A DNA stretch of 64,000 bases from positions 47,425 through 111,424 of the forward strand of contig JAMPHB010000004.1 in NCBI GenBank assembly GCA_023663685.1, given 5' to 3'. The translations under genes and the position numbers were made by a program. This document shows positions 1-8,402 of the stretch, piece after piece (position 1 is the first letter of the stretch; the number at the start of each line of letters is the position of its first letter). The notes under the pieces were generated by a model. That model made no database searches and was not told where the DNA came from. It saw nothing but the letters and a program-made list of their open reading frames with translations. This DNA is from Blautia sp. (GTDB taxonomy: Bacteria > Bacillota > Clostridia > Lachnospirales > Lachnospiraceae).

Positions 1-2
1 AC

Positions 3-1100
3 AAACTTAGAAACTATCATTTTCAACTGATTATATTTGTTGTGATTCTGACAGTCATCGGAATTATGCTTATTGGAAGCGCTGAGCCATCGTCCCAGAA
101 GAAGCAGGTTATTGGTATGGGTCTTGGCCTGGTGCTCATGGTAATCGTATCGCTGATTGATTACTCCTTTATCTTAAAATTCCGATGGCTGTACTATGTC
201 GCAATCCTCGGTCTATTAGCCTATGTCCTGTTCGCGGGGCCGGTGAGGGGCGGCGCGCGCCGCTGGATAGAGCTGCCTGTTTTCAATCTGCAGCCCTCGG
301 AGCTCGCCAAGCTTGTGATGATCCTCTTCTTTGCAGCTTATTTTATGAAGCGGGAGGAGAATATCAACAGCTTAAAGACGCTGATTCCGGCATTTGTGAT
401 TGCGGCGGCGCCGTTAGTCCTTATTTTAAAGGAGCCGGACACATCCACAACGATTTTAACAGCACTAATTTTTGTTACCCTCTTGTTTATTGGGGGATTA
501 AGTTATAAAATAGTATTGGCAGTTCTTGGAATCAGCATCCCGGTGGGGGTAATCGGGATCAGCTATATTCTGAGACTGGCGCAGGCGGAGACAGACAGCG
601 ATTACCGCTTTGGGAGGATTATGTCATGGCTGTATCCCACCGACCCGAGATGGTCGGACAATGCGGCGCAACAGCAGAATTCGATCATGGCGATCGGTTC
701 CGGGCAGCTGTGGGGGAAGGGCTTAAACAACTCGGTTGCGACCTCCATGAAGAATGCGAATTATATCATCGAGCCCCAGACCGACTTCATCTTCGCAGTG
801 GCGGGAGAGGAGCTGGGCTTTGTGGGGACTCTGACGATCATCGTGCTCTTATTTTTGATAGTGCTTGAGTGCATCCTGATTGCGAGGAAGGCCAAGGATA
901 TGGCGGGACGTCTGATTTGCTGCGGTATGGCGGCGCTTGTGGGCTTTCAAAGCTTTATCAACATCTGCGTTGCCACCGGCTTTATGCCAAATACCGGAAT
1001 TCCTCTGCCCTTTGTCAGTTACGGACTGTCTTCACTGGTCACGTTGTTTATAGGGATGGGGTTTGTATTGAATGTAGGTTTACAACCGAAAAAATATTAG
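3..1100 (+). CDS. rodA: RodA/FtsW-family (SEDS) peptidoglycan glycosyltransferase, 5' end cut by window
   Basis: The frame is open from the window edge, so the first residues of the protein lie outside. A SEDS protein polymerises lipid II into glycan strands in the membrane together with a class B penicillin-binding protein. About ten hydrophobic segments are visible, with the family motif RRWIELPVFNLQPSELAKL near residue 85 of the visible part and the conserved end stretch PFVSYGLSS. RodA is favoured over FtsW or SpoVE because the next genes are mgsA and a D-Ala-D-Ala carboxypeptidase, an order typical after the mre/min cluster in Clostridia. mgsA starts 13 bp downstream, so they are probably co-transcribed. 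Confidence 0.9.
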   Translation, partial: KLRNYHFQLIIFVVILTVIGIMLIGSAEPSSQKKQVIGMGLGLVLMVIVSLIDYSFILKFRWLYYVAILGLLAYVLFAGPVRGGARRWIELPVFNLQPSELAKLVMILFFAAYFMKREENINSLKTLIPAFVIAAAPLVLILKEPDTSTTILTALIFVTLLFIGGLSYKIVLAVLGISIPVGVIGISYILRLAQAETDSDYRFGRIMSWLYPTDPRWSDNAAQQQNSIMAIGSGQLWGKGLNNSVATSMKNANYIIEPQTDFIFAVAGEELGFVGTLTIIVLLFLIVLECILIARKAKDMAGRLICCGMAALVGFQSFINICVATGFMPNTGIPLPFVSYGLSSLVTLFIGMGFVLNVGLQPKKY

Positions 1101-1113
1101 GGGGGATATTTCC

Positions 1114-1509
1114 ATGAATATTGGACTTGTAGCACACGATTCGAAGAAAAAGCTGATGCAGAATTTTTGTATTGCGTATCGTGGAATACTTGCGAAAAAT
1201 GAGCTTTTTGCGACAGGAACCACAGGCCGTCTGATTGAGGAAGTGGCAAATCTGCAGATTCACAAGTATCTGGCAGGGCATTTGGGGGGCTCCCAGCAGC
1301 TCGGGGCACAGATTGAGCACAACGAGATTGATCTGGTTATTTTTCTCAGGGATCCGCTGCGGCCGAAGTCCCATGAGCCGGATGTCAACAGCATTGTAAA
1401 GCTCTGCGATGAGCACAATATTCCGCTTGCGACAAATCTTGCAACCGCGGAGCTTCTGATAAAATCTTTAGACAGAGGAGATTTGGATTGGCGTGAGATG
1501 TACAAATAG
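1114..1509 (+). CDS. mgsA: Methylglyoxal synthase, catalytic Asp replaced by Ser
   Basis: Methylglyoxal synthase converts dihydroxyacetone phosphate to methylglyoxal and phosphate, a bypass of lower glycolysis in the cytoplasm. The protein is 131 residues, close to the Bacillus form. Phosphate-binding and core motifs are present: AHD at 7-9, ATGTTG at 33-38, DP at 80-81 and HEPD at 87-90. At the position of E. coli Asp71 (motif GGDQQ), described as the catalytic base, this protein has Ser60 (GGSQQ, codon tcc), and the preceding residues are AGHLGG rather than SGPLGG. Either the clade uses another base or the activity is reduced or changed. A strong GGGGGG ribosome site precedes the ATG. The carboxypeptidase gene overlaps its 3' end. 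Confidence 0.88.
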   Translation: MNIGLVAHDSKKKLMQNFCIAYRGILAKNELFATGTTGRLIEEVANLQIHKYLAGHLGGSQQLGAQIEHNEIDLVIFLRDPLRPKSHEPDVNSIVKLCDEHNIPLATNLATAELLIKSLDRGDLDWREMYK

Positions 1510-2470
1510 ACTTTATAAGCTGCGACTGCTATGTATGGTCTGCATAGCAGCCCTTTTTATGGGCTCCTGCGGTTTTTCCCAAAAGGAGGTCATCGAGAAT
1601 GCATATCCACTGTACAGTGGAAACGGTGCGGGGAGTGCAACCGGAACATTTTTTGCTGAAAACCTCTGTGTGACGGAGGACTTCAATTATGGCATGGATC
1701 AGACAGATTCCCATGTGGCGGAGGCGGCTGGAGCCTTTAATCTGGATACAAGGGAGGTTCTCTACAGCCAGAATCTTTTTGAGAGGCTTTATCCTGCCAG
1801 TACCACTAAGATTCTGACGGCCTATATTATCATTCGAAACTGCAGCCTTGAGGACGAGGTGACAGTCAGTGACACGGCGGTCGCCAATATGGAGGGTTCC
1901 TCTGTCTGTGGTATCCGTCCGGGAGATGTGCTGACCGTGAGGGAGCTGCTCTACGGCCTTTTGCTGGTCAGCGGCAACGATGCCGCGAATGTTCTGGCGG
2001 AGCATCATTCCGGCTCGGTTGAGGAGTTTGCGAAGGTGATGAATGCAGAAGCTCTGCGCCTGGGAGCGACGGGCAGCCATTTTGTCAATGCCAACGGTCT
2101 CCCCGACGAAGATCACTACACGACAGTCTATGATATGTATCTGATCTTTCAGGAAGCCATACGCCAGCAGGAATTTGTGAATATCATCCAGACCGGGAGC
2201 GTGGACGTGACCTACCATGACAGTGCAGGCAATGAGGTGCAAAAGACCTGGGACAATACCAACCGCTATTTAAGCGGGAACAAGACCGCGCCGGAGGGCA
2301 TTACAGTCATCGGAGGCAAGACTGGTACTACCAATGCGGCCGGCTATTGTCTGGCGCTGTATTCGACCAACCAGAAGGGAGAAAATATTATCAGTATTGT
2401 CTTCAAAGCAGACGGGAGAGATAATCTGTATCTGCTGATGGATCAAATTCTGTCTAAGTTTGCGAATTAG
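1493..2470 (+). CDS. Serine-type D-Ala-D-Ala carboxypeptidase (class A LMW PBP), probable lipoprotein
   Basis: This enzyme trims the terminal D-alanine of peptidoglycan stem peptides outside the membrane (DacA/DacF/PBP5 family). The three penicillin-binding motifs are visible: STTK at 103-106, SGN at 160-162 and KTG at 276-278. The N-terminus has basic residues, a hydrophobic stretch and a cysteine in the context FMGSC at 22-26, which resembles a lipobox. The start is a GTG that overlaps the last 17 bases of mgsA, so translation is probably coupled. At 325 residues it is shorter than PBP5 and may lack most of the C-terminal beta domain and membrane helix, which fits lipid anchoring instead. 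Confidence 0.88.
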   Translation: MRCTNRLYKLRLLCMVCIAALFMGSCGFSQKEVIENAYPLYSGNGAGSATGTFFAENLCVTEDFNYGMDQTDSHVAEAAGAFNLDTREVLYSQNLFERLYPASTTKILTAYIIIRNCSLEDEVTVSDTAVANMEGSSVCGIRPGDVLTVRELLYGLLLVSGNDAANVLAEHHSGSVEEFAKVMNAEALRLGATGSHFVNANGLPDEDHYTTVYDMYLIFQEAIRQQEFVNIIQTGSVDVTYHDSAGNEVQKTWDNTNRYLSGNKTAPEGITVIGGKTGTTNAAGYCLALYSTNQKGENIISIVFKADGRDNLYLLMDQILSKFAN

Positions 2471-2473
2471 TCA

Positions 2474-2502
2474 TTGTATTTTATGTACATATATACTATA
2501 AT
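2474..2502 (+). promoter_or_regulatory. Sigma-A type promoter for the P-loop gene
   Basis: TTGTAT at 2474-2479 and TATAAT at 2497-2502 are separated by 17 bp, just after the carboxypeptidase stop codon. It fits the start at 2568. This is a pattern call by eye. Confidence 0.6.
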
Positions 2503-2567
2503 AAATGTATTCAGATATCATTTTTTATATAATTTCACAATATTATAATATCACGGGAGGAAATGCT

Positions 2568-2990
2568 ATGATCGAGATTATATGCGGAGAAACAGGAAAG
2601 GGAAAGACGAAAGAGCTCTTAAATAAGGTAAATACCGCTGTCAGGACAGCCAATGGCAATGTGGTTTATCTTGATAAGAGCCAGAAACATATGTATGAAT
2701 TGAACAATAAGGTTCGTTTGATCAATGTGATCGATTATCCGATTTCTAACTGTGATGAGTTCTTAGGTTTTATCTGTGGAATCGTCTCTCAGGATAATGA
2801 CCTCGAAGAGATGTATCTCGACAGCTTCCTCACCATTGCTTCGATTGACGCCGATTCCGATATTCTGAAGGCCATTGAGAAGCTGGATGTTATCAGTGAA
2901 AAATATAAAGTCCGCTTTATCTTAAGTGTTTCCAGAAATAAGGAGGATTTGCCGGAGTGTGCGAAGGCAAAGGTTGTTCTTTCTCTGTAG
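2568..2990 (+). CDS. Small P-loop ATP-binding protein of unknown role
   Basis: The ATG at 2568 follows a clear GGGAGG site, so the 21 codons upstream in the same frame are not used. The 140-residue product starts with a beta strand and a Walker A motif, GETGKGKT at 7-14, and has a hydrophobic strand ending in acidic residues further on. Similar short proteins in Clostridia are sometimes labelled PilT-like, but no pilus motifs are visible and no pilus genes are nearby. It has its own promoter and ends before a 24-bp palindrome, so it is probably a single-gene unit. The function is not known. Confidence 0.75.
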   Translation: MIEIICGETGKGKTKELLNKVNTAVRTANGNVVYLDKSQKHMYELNNKVRLINVIDYPISNCDEFLGFICGIVSQDNDLEEMYLDSFLTIASIDADSDILKAIEKLDVISEKYKVRFILSVSRNKEDLPECAKAKVVLSL

Positions 2991-3009
2991 AAAATGATTA
3001 CATAAGTTT

Positions 3010-3033
3010 GGAGGGTTGCAGCTGCAACCCTCC
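3010..3033. terminator. Bidirectional terminator, perfect 24-bp palindrome
   Basis: GGAGGGTTGCAG is followed directly by its exact reverse complement. It lies between two convergent genes, the P-loop gene (+) and the DUF378 gene (-), so it can serve both. There is no obvious long T run on either side. Confidence 0.65.
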
Positions 3034-3036
3034 TAT

Positions 3037-3243
3037 TTAGTCCTCCAGTGAAGAACGGATTCTGCCGTAGAAGCTGATGATGTATAACCCGCTCAGGCCT
3101 ACGAGCGCGTAGATAATCCTTGTCAGCCATGATCCATCTCCAAAAATAAAGGATACCAGATTGAACTGGAAGAATCCAATCAGTCCCCAGACAATGCAGC
3201 CGATGACTGCGAGTGTCAGCAGGGTATTGTCAAGCCATTTCAT
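3037..3243 (-). CDS. DUF378 family small membrane protein
   Basis: The 68-residue protein has two hydrophobic segments, about residues 7-28 and 41-58, with the family-like pattern of WGL-GFF-F-LV-FIFG in the first half and RIIYALVGLSGLY in the second. These match DUF378 (YuzA-like) proteins, which are small inner-membrane proteins of unknown function. It is convergent with the P-loop gene and divergent from the HlyD-like gene. It appears to be a single-gene transcript. Confidence 0.8.
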   Translation of the reverse strand: MKWLDNTLLTLAVIGCIVWGLIGFFQFNLVSFIFGDGSWLTRIIYALVGLSGLYIISFYGRIRSSLED

Positions 3244-3317
3244 ACCTCATTACCTCCATAATTTGTATTTCATTATAGTCTTTGCAGATTTTTTATAAAT
3301 ATGCATTGGCCTGCTTG

Positions 3318-3346
3318 TTGTTTTTCGTAGCCGAAAATGGTATGAT
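3318..3346 (+). promoter_or_regulatory. Possible promoter for the HlyD-like / ylmE-sepF operon
   Basis: TTGTTT at 3318-3323 and TATGAT at 3341-3346 are 17 bp apart. The -35 is weak. It is the only plausible pair upstream of the TTG start at 3379. Confidence 0.4.
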
Positions 3347-3378
3347 TGATAAAAGAATGAATACAAAGAGGTGATAGC

Positions 3379-4770
3379 TTGGCCGAAAATCGCAAGGTAG
3401 TGCGGATGAGCCGTTCCCGCGGCCTGAATGTGGGAGTGGTCATTTTCATTATTATCATTATTTATGTTATTTTTAATATATTTTCTTATCTGACCTCCGA
3501 AACCATCGCAGAGTACGAGGTGGGGCAGGGGACGATTGCCGCCAACCATGTCTACCATGCGCTGGCGCTGCGGGACGAGACGGTGGTGTATGCAGGCCAG
3601 AGCGGATATATCAACTATTATATGAAAAACGGTTCAAAGGCTTCTGTCAATGATGTGGTCTACTCGATTGATACCACCGGAGATGTGTCAAAGCAGATTA
3701 CGACAGTGGCCGCCGACGGGGCAGTGCTGGGGCAGGAGGCGCTGGGCACTGTCTCGCAGGAGATTGATTTGTTTTGCAACAGCTATGATTCCGGCGATTT
3801 TACAGCTGTCTACACATTCCATGATGCACTGGATTCCGAGCTGTCCCAGACACTGAGTGTCAAGGCTTTAAACGATCTGTCCGGTCTTGTGACTTCCGCG
3901 GAGGCGAACAATACCTTTTACAGGAAGATGTCGGACGATACAGGCATCATCGTCTATTCCATCGACGGATTTGAAAATGTGACAGTGGACAATTTTTCTT
4001 CGGAGGATATGATTGCCACGGGGTACACGCAGACTGCATTAGACGCCCGGTCGGAGGTGTCGGCGGGAGATCCGGTATATAAAAGGATTGGAAGCGAGGA
4101 GTGGAATCTGGTTCTTGCTGTGTCGGAGGATATGGCGAAGCTGCTATCGGAAAACAGCTCTGTCAGAATCCGGTTTTGTAAGGACGACTATACAGCCACA
4201 GCTCCGTTTACAATACTAAAAATGGACGGCAGCTATTATTTGAATCTGACACTGCAGACCGCTATGATCCGCTATGTCAATAACCGTTTTGTGGATGTGG
4301 AGCTGGTTCTCACCGAGGAGGAGGGGCTTAAGATTCCCAACACGGCAATCGTCTCCAAGGAGTTTTACACCGTGCCAAAGGAATTTTTTTCCATGGGCGG
4401 GGATTCCACAGAGCCGGGTCTTTTGATTCAGACGGCAGACGGCGAAAAGGATACCGTAAAGCTGCTGACGCCGACGGTCTACTTTGAGGCGGAGGACAGC
4501 TACTACATTGACGATGAGCTGGTGTCGGCGGGAGACGTGGTGGTAATGAGCAATTCCTCTAAGACCTATATCATCGGACAGGACGTGGATTCGCTGACCG
4601 GCGTATACAATATCAATAAGGGCTATGCTGTGTTTAAGCAAATCAATATTCTCTCCCAGAATGAGCATTACGCGATTGTGGAGATGAGAACAAACTACGG
4701 CATTGCCCTCTACGATCACATTGCGCTGGACGGGAGTAAGGTGCAGGAGGATCAGTTGGTCACAAAATAG
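3379..4770 (+). CDS. HlyD-like membrane-anchored adaptor protein
   Basis: The protein (463 residues) has a short basic cytoplasmic start, one membrane helix at about 17-38, and a long extracytoplasmic part rich in beta strands. Short GY-N-Y and V-A-DG-V stretches near residues 75-120 look like lipoyl/barrel-sandwich halves of HlyD-type adaptors. The start is TTG at 3379 preceded by GAGGTG. It leads the group ylmE-sepF-ylmH-lspA-rluD with a 13-bp gap, an arrangement I recall from Lachnospiraceae. No export ATPase is adjacent, so a role in drug or peptide export is uncertain; a link to cell division or the envelope is inference from location. Confidence 0.65.
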   Translation: MAENRKVVRMSRSRGLNVGVVIFIIIIIYVIFNIFSYLTSETIAEYEVGQGTIAANHVYHALALRDETVVYAGQSGYINYYMKNGSKASVNDVVYSIDTTGDVSKQITTVAADGAVLGQEALGTVSQEIDLFCNSYDSGDFTAVYTFHDALDSELSQTLSVKALNDLSGLVTSAEANNTFYRKMSDDTGIIVYSIDGFENVTVDNFSSEDMIATGYTQTALDARSEVSAGDPVYKRIGSEEWNLVLAVSEDMAKLLSENSSVRIRFCKDDYTATAPFTILKMDGSYYLNLTLQTAMIRYVNNRFVDVELVLTEEEGLKIPNTAIVSKEFYTVPKEFFSMGGDSTEPGLLIQTADGEKDTVKLLTPTVYFEAEDSYYIDDELVSAGDVVVMSNSSKTYIIGQDVDSLTGVYNINKGYAVFKQINILSQNEHYAIVEMRTNYGIALYDHIALDGSKVQEDQLVTK

Positions 4771-4783
4771 AAAGGATTAGAAA

Positions 4784-5482
4784 ATGGATTTCATACAGGA
4801 AAATCTGGCGCAGGTAGAAAAAAATATACAGGCGGCGTGTGCGCGTGCAGGCAGGGACAGAGGAGAGGTGACGCTGATTGCCGTCAGCAAGACCAAGCCA
4901 AAGGAGATGCTTAGCTGCGCATATGAAGCCGGAATCCGGGATTTCGGGGAAAATAAGGTGCAGGAGCTGTGCGATAAGATGGAGAGCCTTCCAGAGGATA
5001 TCCGCTGGCACATGATTGGACATCTTCAGACGAACAAGGTGAAATATATTACAGGCCGCACAAAGCTCATTCATTCGGTGGATTCTCTGCGTCTGGCGCA
5101 GGAGCTTGAGAGGCAGGCGGCGGTACACAATGTCACGTCTTCTGTCCTCATTGAGGTCAATGTGGCCGGAGAGGAGAGTAAATTCGGCGTGCCAAAGGAA
5201 GAAGCGGCAGCGCTGGTGCGCGATATTTCCAATTTTCCCCATATTCGTGTCTGCGGCCTGATGACGATTGCCCCCTTTGTGGAAAATCCTGAGGATAATC
5301 GCGTTTATTTCCGGGCACTGAGGCAATTATCTGTTGACATCGCCTCAGAAAACATAGATAATGTATCTATGGATATTCTGTCCATGGGAATGACTGGAGA
5401 TTACGAGGTGGCCATTGAAGAGGGAGCCACGCTGGTGCGCGTGGGAACCGGAATTTTCGGGGAGCGCAATTATAATCTATAA
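4784..5482 (+). CDS. ylmE: YggS/PLPBP family pyridoxal-phosphate homeostasis protein
   Basis: Members bind pyridoxal 5'-phosphate without known catalysis and buffer the free cofactor in the cytoplasm; loss disturbs amino-acid and coenzyme A metabolism. The PLP-binding lysine is Lys36 in the motif AVSKTKP (33-39), followed by FGENKVQE and HMIGHLQTNK, and the end of the barrel reads SMGMTGDYEVAI and VRVGTGIFGER. The length of 232 is normal. In Bacillus this gene (ylmE) also sits directly before sepF, which matches here with a 14-bp gap. Confidence 0.93.
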   Translation: MDFIQENLAQVEKNIQAACARAGRDRGEVTLIAVSKTKPKEMLSCAYEAGIRDFGENKVQELCDKMESLPEDIRWHMIGHLQTNKVKYITGRTKLIHSVDSLRLAQELERQAAVHNVTSSVLIEVNVAGEESKFGVPKEEAAALVRDISNFPHIRVCGLMTIAPFVENPEDNRVYFRALRQLSVDIASENIDNVSMDILSMGMTGDYEVAIEEGATLVRVGTGIFGERNYNL

Positions 5483-5496
5483 GGCAGGTTTATAAA

Positions 5497-6042
5497 ATGA
5501 GTTTTTTTGATAAATTTTTAGATGTTATGCGTCTTAACGCAGACGACGATGAATTTTACAATGAGGATTACGAGTACGACGAGGACGAGGAGCTTGAGGA
5601 GGAGCGGGAGAAGAGATATTCTTCCAGGAAGGAGCGCACAAAGCCCCAGCGGGAGGAGAAAAAGGAGCGCGCCTCCAGCTACGAAGGGCAGGAGAAGAGT
5701 ACAAAGCAGGTTTCCAAGATTACTCCCATCTCAAAAAGCAAGAAGCAGGCGCAGCCGTCCGGTATGGAGGTATGCGTAATCAAGCCAAATTCTATTGAAG
5801 ATGAGCTTGAGATTGTGGAGACGCTTTTGAACAGCCGGACAGTTGTGATCAATATGGAGGGGCTGAGCGTTGATATTGCCCAGAGGATCATTGATTTTAC
5901 CTCGGGGGCGACCTTTGCGATGCACGGCAATCTCCAGAAGATTTCCAATTACATATTTCTCGCCACTCCCAGCGGTGTAGACATTTCCGGTGATATTCAG
6001 AATCTCATGGAAGCCTTTGATATCCCAGGCTTTAAGATGTAA
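5497..6042 (+). CDS. sepF: Cell division protein SepF
   Basis: SepF anchors FtsZ to the membrane and assembles into rings at the septum. The 181-residue protein has the expected three parts: an N-terminal amphipathic helix (MSFFDKFLDVM), a long charged linker at about 15-85 rich in Glu, Lys and Arg, and a compact C-terminal domain at about 90-181 with VVINMEGL, RIIDFTSGATFA and FLATPSGVDISG. It lies between ylmE and ylmH as in Bacillus, but no ylmG (YggT) gene follows. The ylmH start is 2 bp after the stop. Confidence 0.95.
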   Translation: MSFFDKFLDVMRLNADDDEFYNEDYEYDEDEELEEEREKRYSSRKERTKPQREEKKERASSYEGQEKSTKQVSKITPISKSKKQAQPSGMEVCVIKPNSIEDELEIVETLLNSRTVVINMEGLSVDIAQRIIDFTSGATFAMHGNLQKISNYIFLATPSGVDISGDIQNLMEAFDIPGFKM

Positions 6043-6044
6043 GT

Positions 6045-6797
6045 ATGAACGAAGAACAGTTGTGCAGAAAACGCATGATGGATCTTGACCGTCAGGCGGA
6101 CAGAAAGGGAATTGTCACCTTTAGCGATTTTCTGAATCTAAACGAACAGAATATTTATCATGCCGCATCGCGTGAATTTTGTACGCAGACAAAGCTCTTT
6201 GGCGGCTATGATGGAGCGGAGCGTCAGATGATTGCATTTATCCCTGATGCTCTTTATTATGAGTGGTCTTATCCCATCGGCTGTATTCTGGCCCGTCCCC
6301 GCTATGCAAAGTTCGCCGAGTCTCTTACCCACCGGGATGTATTGGGGGCCATCATGCATCTTGGCATTGACAGAGGCAGGCTCGGGGATATTCTCTGCCG
6401 GGAGCAGATGTATTACATTTTCTGCGAGGAGGCGATGCATCCTTTTCTTCTTGAGAATCTCACCCGGATCAGGCATACGGAAGTGGAGCTTTCTGTTATG
6501 GAAGCCACAGAGCTTACTGCCGTCTCGCCTGTGCTTGTGGAGAGGCAGGATATAATCGCCTCCAACCGGATTGACTGCATCATAGCGAAGGCCTATCACA
6601 TGTCCCGCGCAGAGGCTGCCGGGTGTATCAGCGCAGAGAGGGTATTTATCAACGGAAGGTGTACGACGAACTGCAACCAGTCCTGCGACAGCGGTGCAAT
6701 TGTGTCGGTGCGGGGCAGGGGACGTTTTGTTTTTGAGACAAGCCAGAATTTTAGTAAAAAGGGAAAGCTGCGTGTCAGCTTTCAAATGTATCAATAG
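6045..6797 (+). CDS. ylmH: YlmH-family S4-domain RNA-binding protein
   Basis: The 250-residue protein has an N-terminal alpha/beta domain and a C-terminal S4 RNA-binding domain at about 178-240, seen in SNRIDCIIAKAYHMSR and VFINGR. YlmH in Bacillus binds ribosomes and has been linked to rescue of stalled peptides; this comes from the family and is not visible in the sequence. It starts 2 bp after sepF and precedes lspA by 21 bp. A divIVA gene, which often follows ylmH in Firmicutes, is absent from this place. Confidence 0.88.
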   Translation: MNEEQLCRKRMMDLDRQADRKGIVTFSDFLNLNEQNIYHAASREFCTQTKLFGGYDGAERQMIAFIPDALYYEWSYPIGCILARPRYAKFAESLTHRDVLGAIMHLGIDRGRLGDILCREQMYYIFCEEAMHPFLLENLTRIRHTEVELSVMEATELTAVSPVLVERQDIIASNRIDCIIAKAYHMSRAEAAGCISAERVFINGRCTTNCNQSCDSGAIVSVRGRGRFVFETSQNFSKKGKLRVSFQMYQ

Positions 6798-6818
6798 CTG
6801 TGGAAGGTGTGAACTGCC

Positions 6819-7427
6819 ATGTCAGGGGAAAATATTTCTAAAGCAAAGAGCCGTAAGGCCTTACTTCTAAGTGCAGGCTGTGTTGCTGTCGCGATTCTTT
6901 TGGATCAGCTCACAAAATTTTGGGCGACAGCCTTAAAAGGGCAGGAGCCTCTGGTAGTGATTCCGGATGTCTTTGAGTTTCGTTATCTGGAGAACCAGAG
7001 CGCAGCCTTCAGCCTGGATTTGCTGTCGATTTTGCATAGAATCTTTCATTTTAAGTACTTTGATGCACATCCCAATGCATTTTTAACGGCAAAAATGGTG
7101 TTTTTTGTCGTTGTCACCCTGCTTGTGGTATTTTTTCTCATTGCTGCTTACTGTAAAATTCCATGGAACCGGCATTTTCTTCCTATGAACCTGGTTATTT
7201 TAGGCTTCCTCGCGGGGGCTCTCGGCAATATGATTGACAGAATCACCCACCGCTATGTGATTGACTTTTTCTATTTTAAACTTATCAATTTTCCGGTGTT
7301 CAATGTGGCGGATATCTATGTGACCGTCGCGGCATTCGGACTGATTTTTATTATTCTATTTGTTTACAAGGATGAGGATTTTGTCATGCTTTTTCCCCCG
7401 GATAAGAAAAGGAGAAAGAAAAGATGA
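6819..7427 (+). CDS. lspA: Lipoprotein signal peptidase (signal peptidase II) with internal insertion
   Basis: LspA cleaves the signal peptide of diacylated prolipoproteins inside the membrane. Four hydrophobic helices are present. The catalytic aspartates are Asp140 in GNMIDR and Asp165 in FNVADIY. The protein has 202 residues, about 40 more than E. coli LspA. The extra length is an N-terminal tail and roughly 22 residues after the NQSAAFS motif (about 67-89, with several His and Phe), between the first periplasmic strand and the second helix. The stop codon overlaps the rluD start by 4 bp, so the two are translationally coupled. Confidence 0.93.
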   Translation: MSGENISKAKSRKALLLSAGCVAVAILLDQLTKFWATALKGQEPLVVIPDVFEFRYLENQSAAFSLDLLSILHRIFHFKYFDAHPNAFLTAKMVFFVVVTLLVVFFLIAAYCKIPWNRHFLPMNLVILGFLAGALGNMIDRITHRYVIDFFYFKLINFPVFNVADIYVTVAAFGLIFIILFVYKDEDFVMLFPPDKKRRKKR

Positions 7428-8347
7428 GAACGGAGCTTTTCACAGTGGCGGCAGAGGCGGCAGGAGAGAGGCTGGATAAGTTTTTAGGCGAAATTTATCC
7501 GGATTTCTCCCGTTCCTTTTTGCAAAAGCTCATCCGGGAGGGAAATGTGCTGGTCAATGACAAGCCGCAGAAAACCGGATATTCCCTGAGGGCTTCGGAT
7601 GTTTTAAGGGTGGAGATACCGGATTTGGAAGAAACGGATATACAGCCGGAGGATATTCCGCTGGATATTCTGTACGAGGATGAGGACGTACTGATCGTCA
7701 ATAAGCCCAAGGGTATGGTGGTGCACCCGTCGGCCGGACATGAATCGGGAACCCTTGTGAACGCTGTGATGTACCACTGTAAGGATTCCCTGAGCGGCAT
7801 AGGGGGAGAGCTGAGACCGGGGATTGTACACCGGATTGATATGGATACGACGGGCTCTTTGATTGTCTGTAAGAACGACGAGAGCCATATTGCAATTGCT
7901 AAGCAGATCAAGGAGCATACGGTGACAAGAATCTACGAGGGTATTGTCTGTGGGAATCTGCCGGAGGATCACGGCAGAATCTGCGCGCCCGTCGGCCGCC
8001 ATGCTGCTGACCGCAAAAAGATGGCCGTCAACGAGAAGAATGGCAAGCCCGCGATTACACATTATCAGGTGCTGGAGCAGTTTGAGGGCTACAGTTATGT
8101 ACAGTTTCGTCTGGAAACAGGAAGAACCCACCAGATCCGGGTACACATGGCACATATTGGGCACCCGCTGCTGGGAGATACATTATATTCCAGCGGGAAA
8201 ACCCGTTTTAAGCATCTGCAGGGACAGACGCTGCATGCCAGAACTATTGGCTTTATCCATCCGCGCAGCGGGAAATATATGGAATTTTCTGCTCCATTGC
8301 CGGATTATTTTGAAAAATTATTATCTGTATTGAAATCCACACGATAA
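7424..8347 (+). CDS. rluD: RluA/RluD-family 23S rRNA pseudouridine synthase
   Basis: The enzyme isomerises uridine to pseudouridine in large-subunit rRNA. An S4 domain occupies about residues 14-70 (ERLDKFLGE..SRSFLQKLIREG). The catalytic aspartate lies in HRIDMDTTGSLI at about 137-148, a small variant of the usual HRLDKDTSG, and the family motif GRTHQIRVHMAHIGHPLLGD is at about 231. The 307-residue length is normal. The start overlaps the lspA stop (ATGA). The same pair is found in Bacillus as lspA-ylyB. Confidence 0.92.
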   Translation: MRTELFTVAAEAAGERLDKFLGEIYPDFSRSFLQKLIREGNVLVNDKPQKTGYSLRASDVLRVEIPDLEETDIQPEDIPLDILYEDEDVLIVNKPKGMVVHPSAGHESGTLVNAVMYHCKDSLSGIGGELRPGIVHRIDMDTTGSLIVCKNDESHIAIAKQIKEHTVTRIYEGIVCGNLPEDHGRICAPVGRHAADRKKMAVNEKNGKPAITHYQVLEQFEGYSYVQFRLETGRTHQIRVHMAHIGHPLLGDTLYSSGKTRFKHLQGQTLHARTIGFIHPRSGKYMEFSAPLPDYFEKLLSVLKSTR

Positions 8348-8359
8348 TTGAGGTATAAT
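8330..8359 (+). promoter_or_regulatory. Promoter for the cytidylate-kinase-like gene
   Basis: TTGAAA at 8330-8335 and TATAAT at 8354-8359 are 18 bp apart, at the end of rluD and 44 bp before the next start codon. Confidence 0.6.
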
Positions 8360-8402
8360 AAAAAGAAATGAGATAAATCTACATGCAAGAGGGAGGACAG
8401 CT

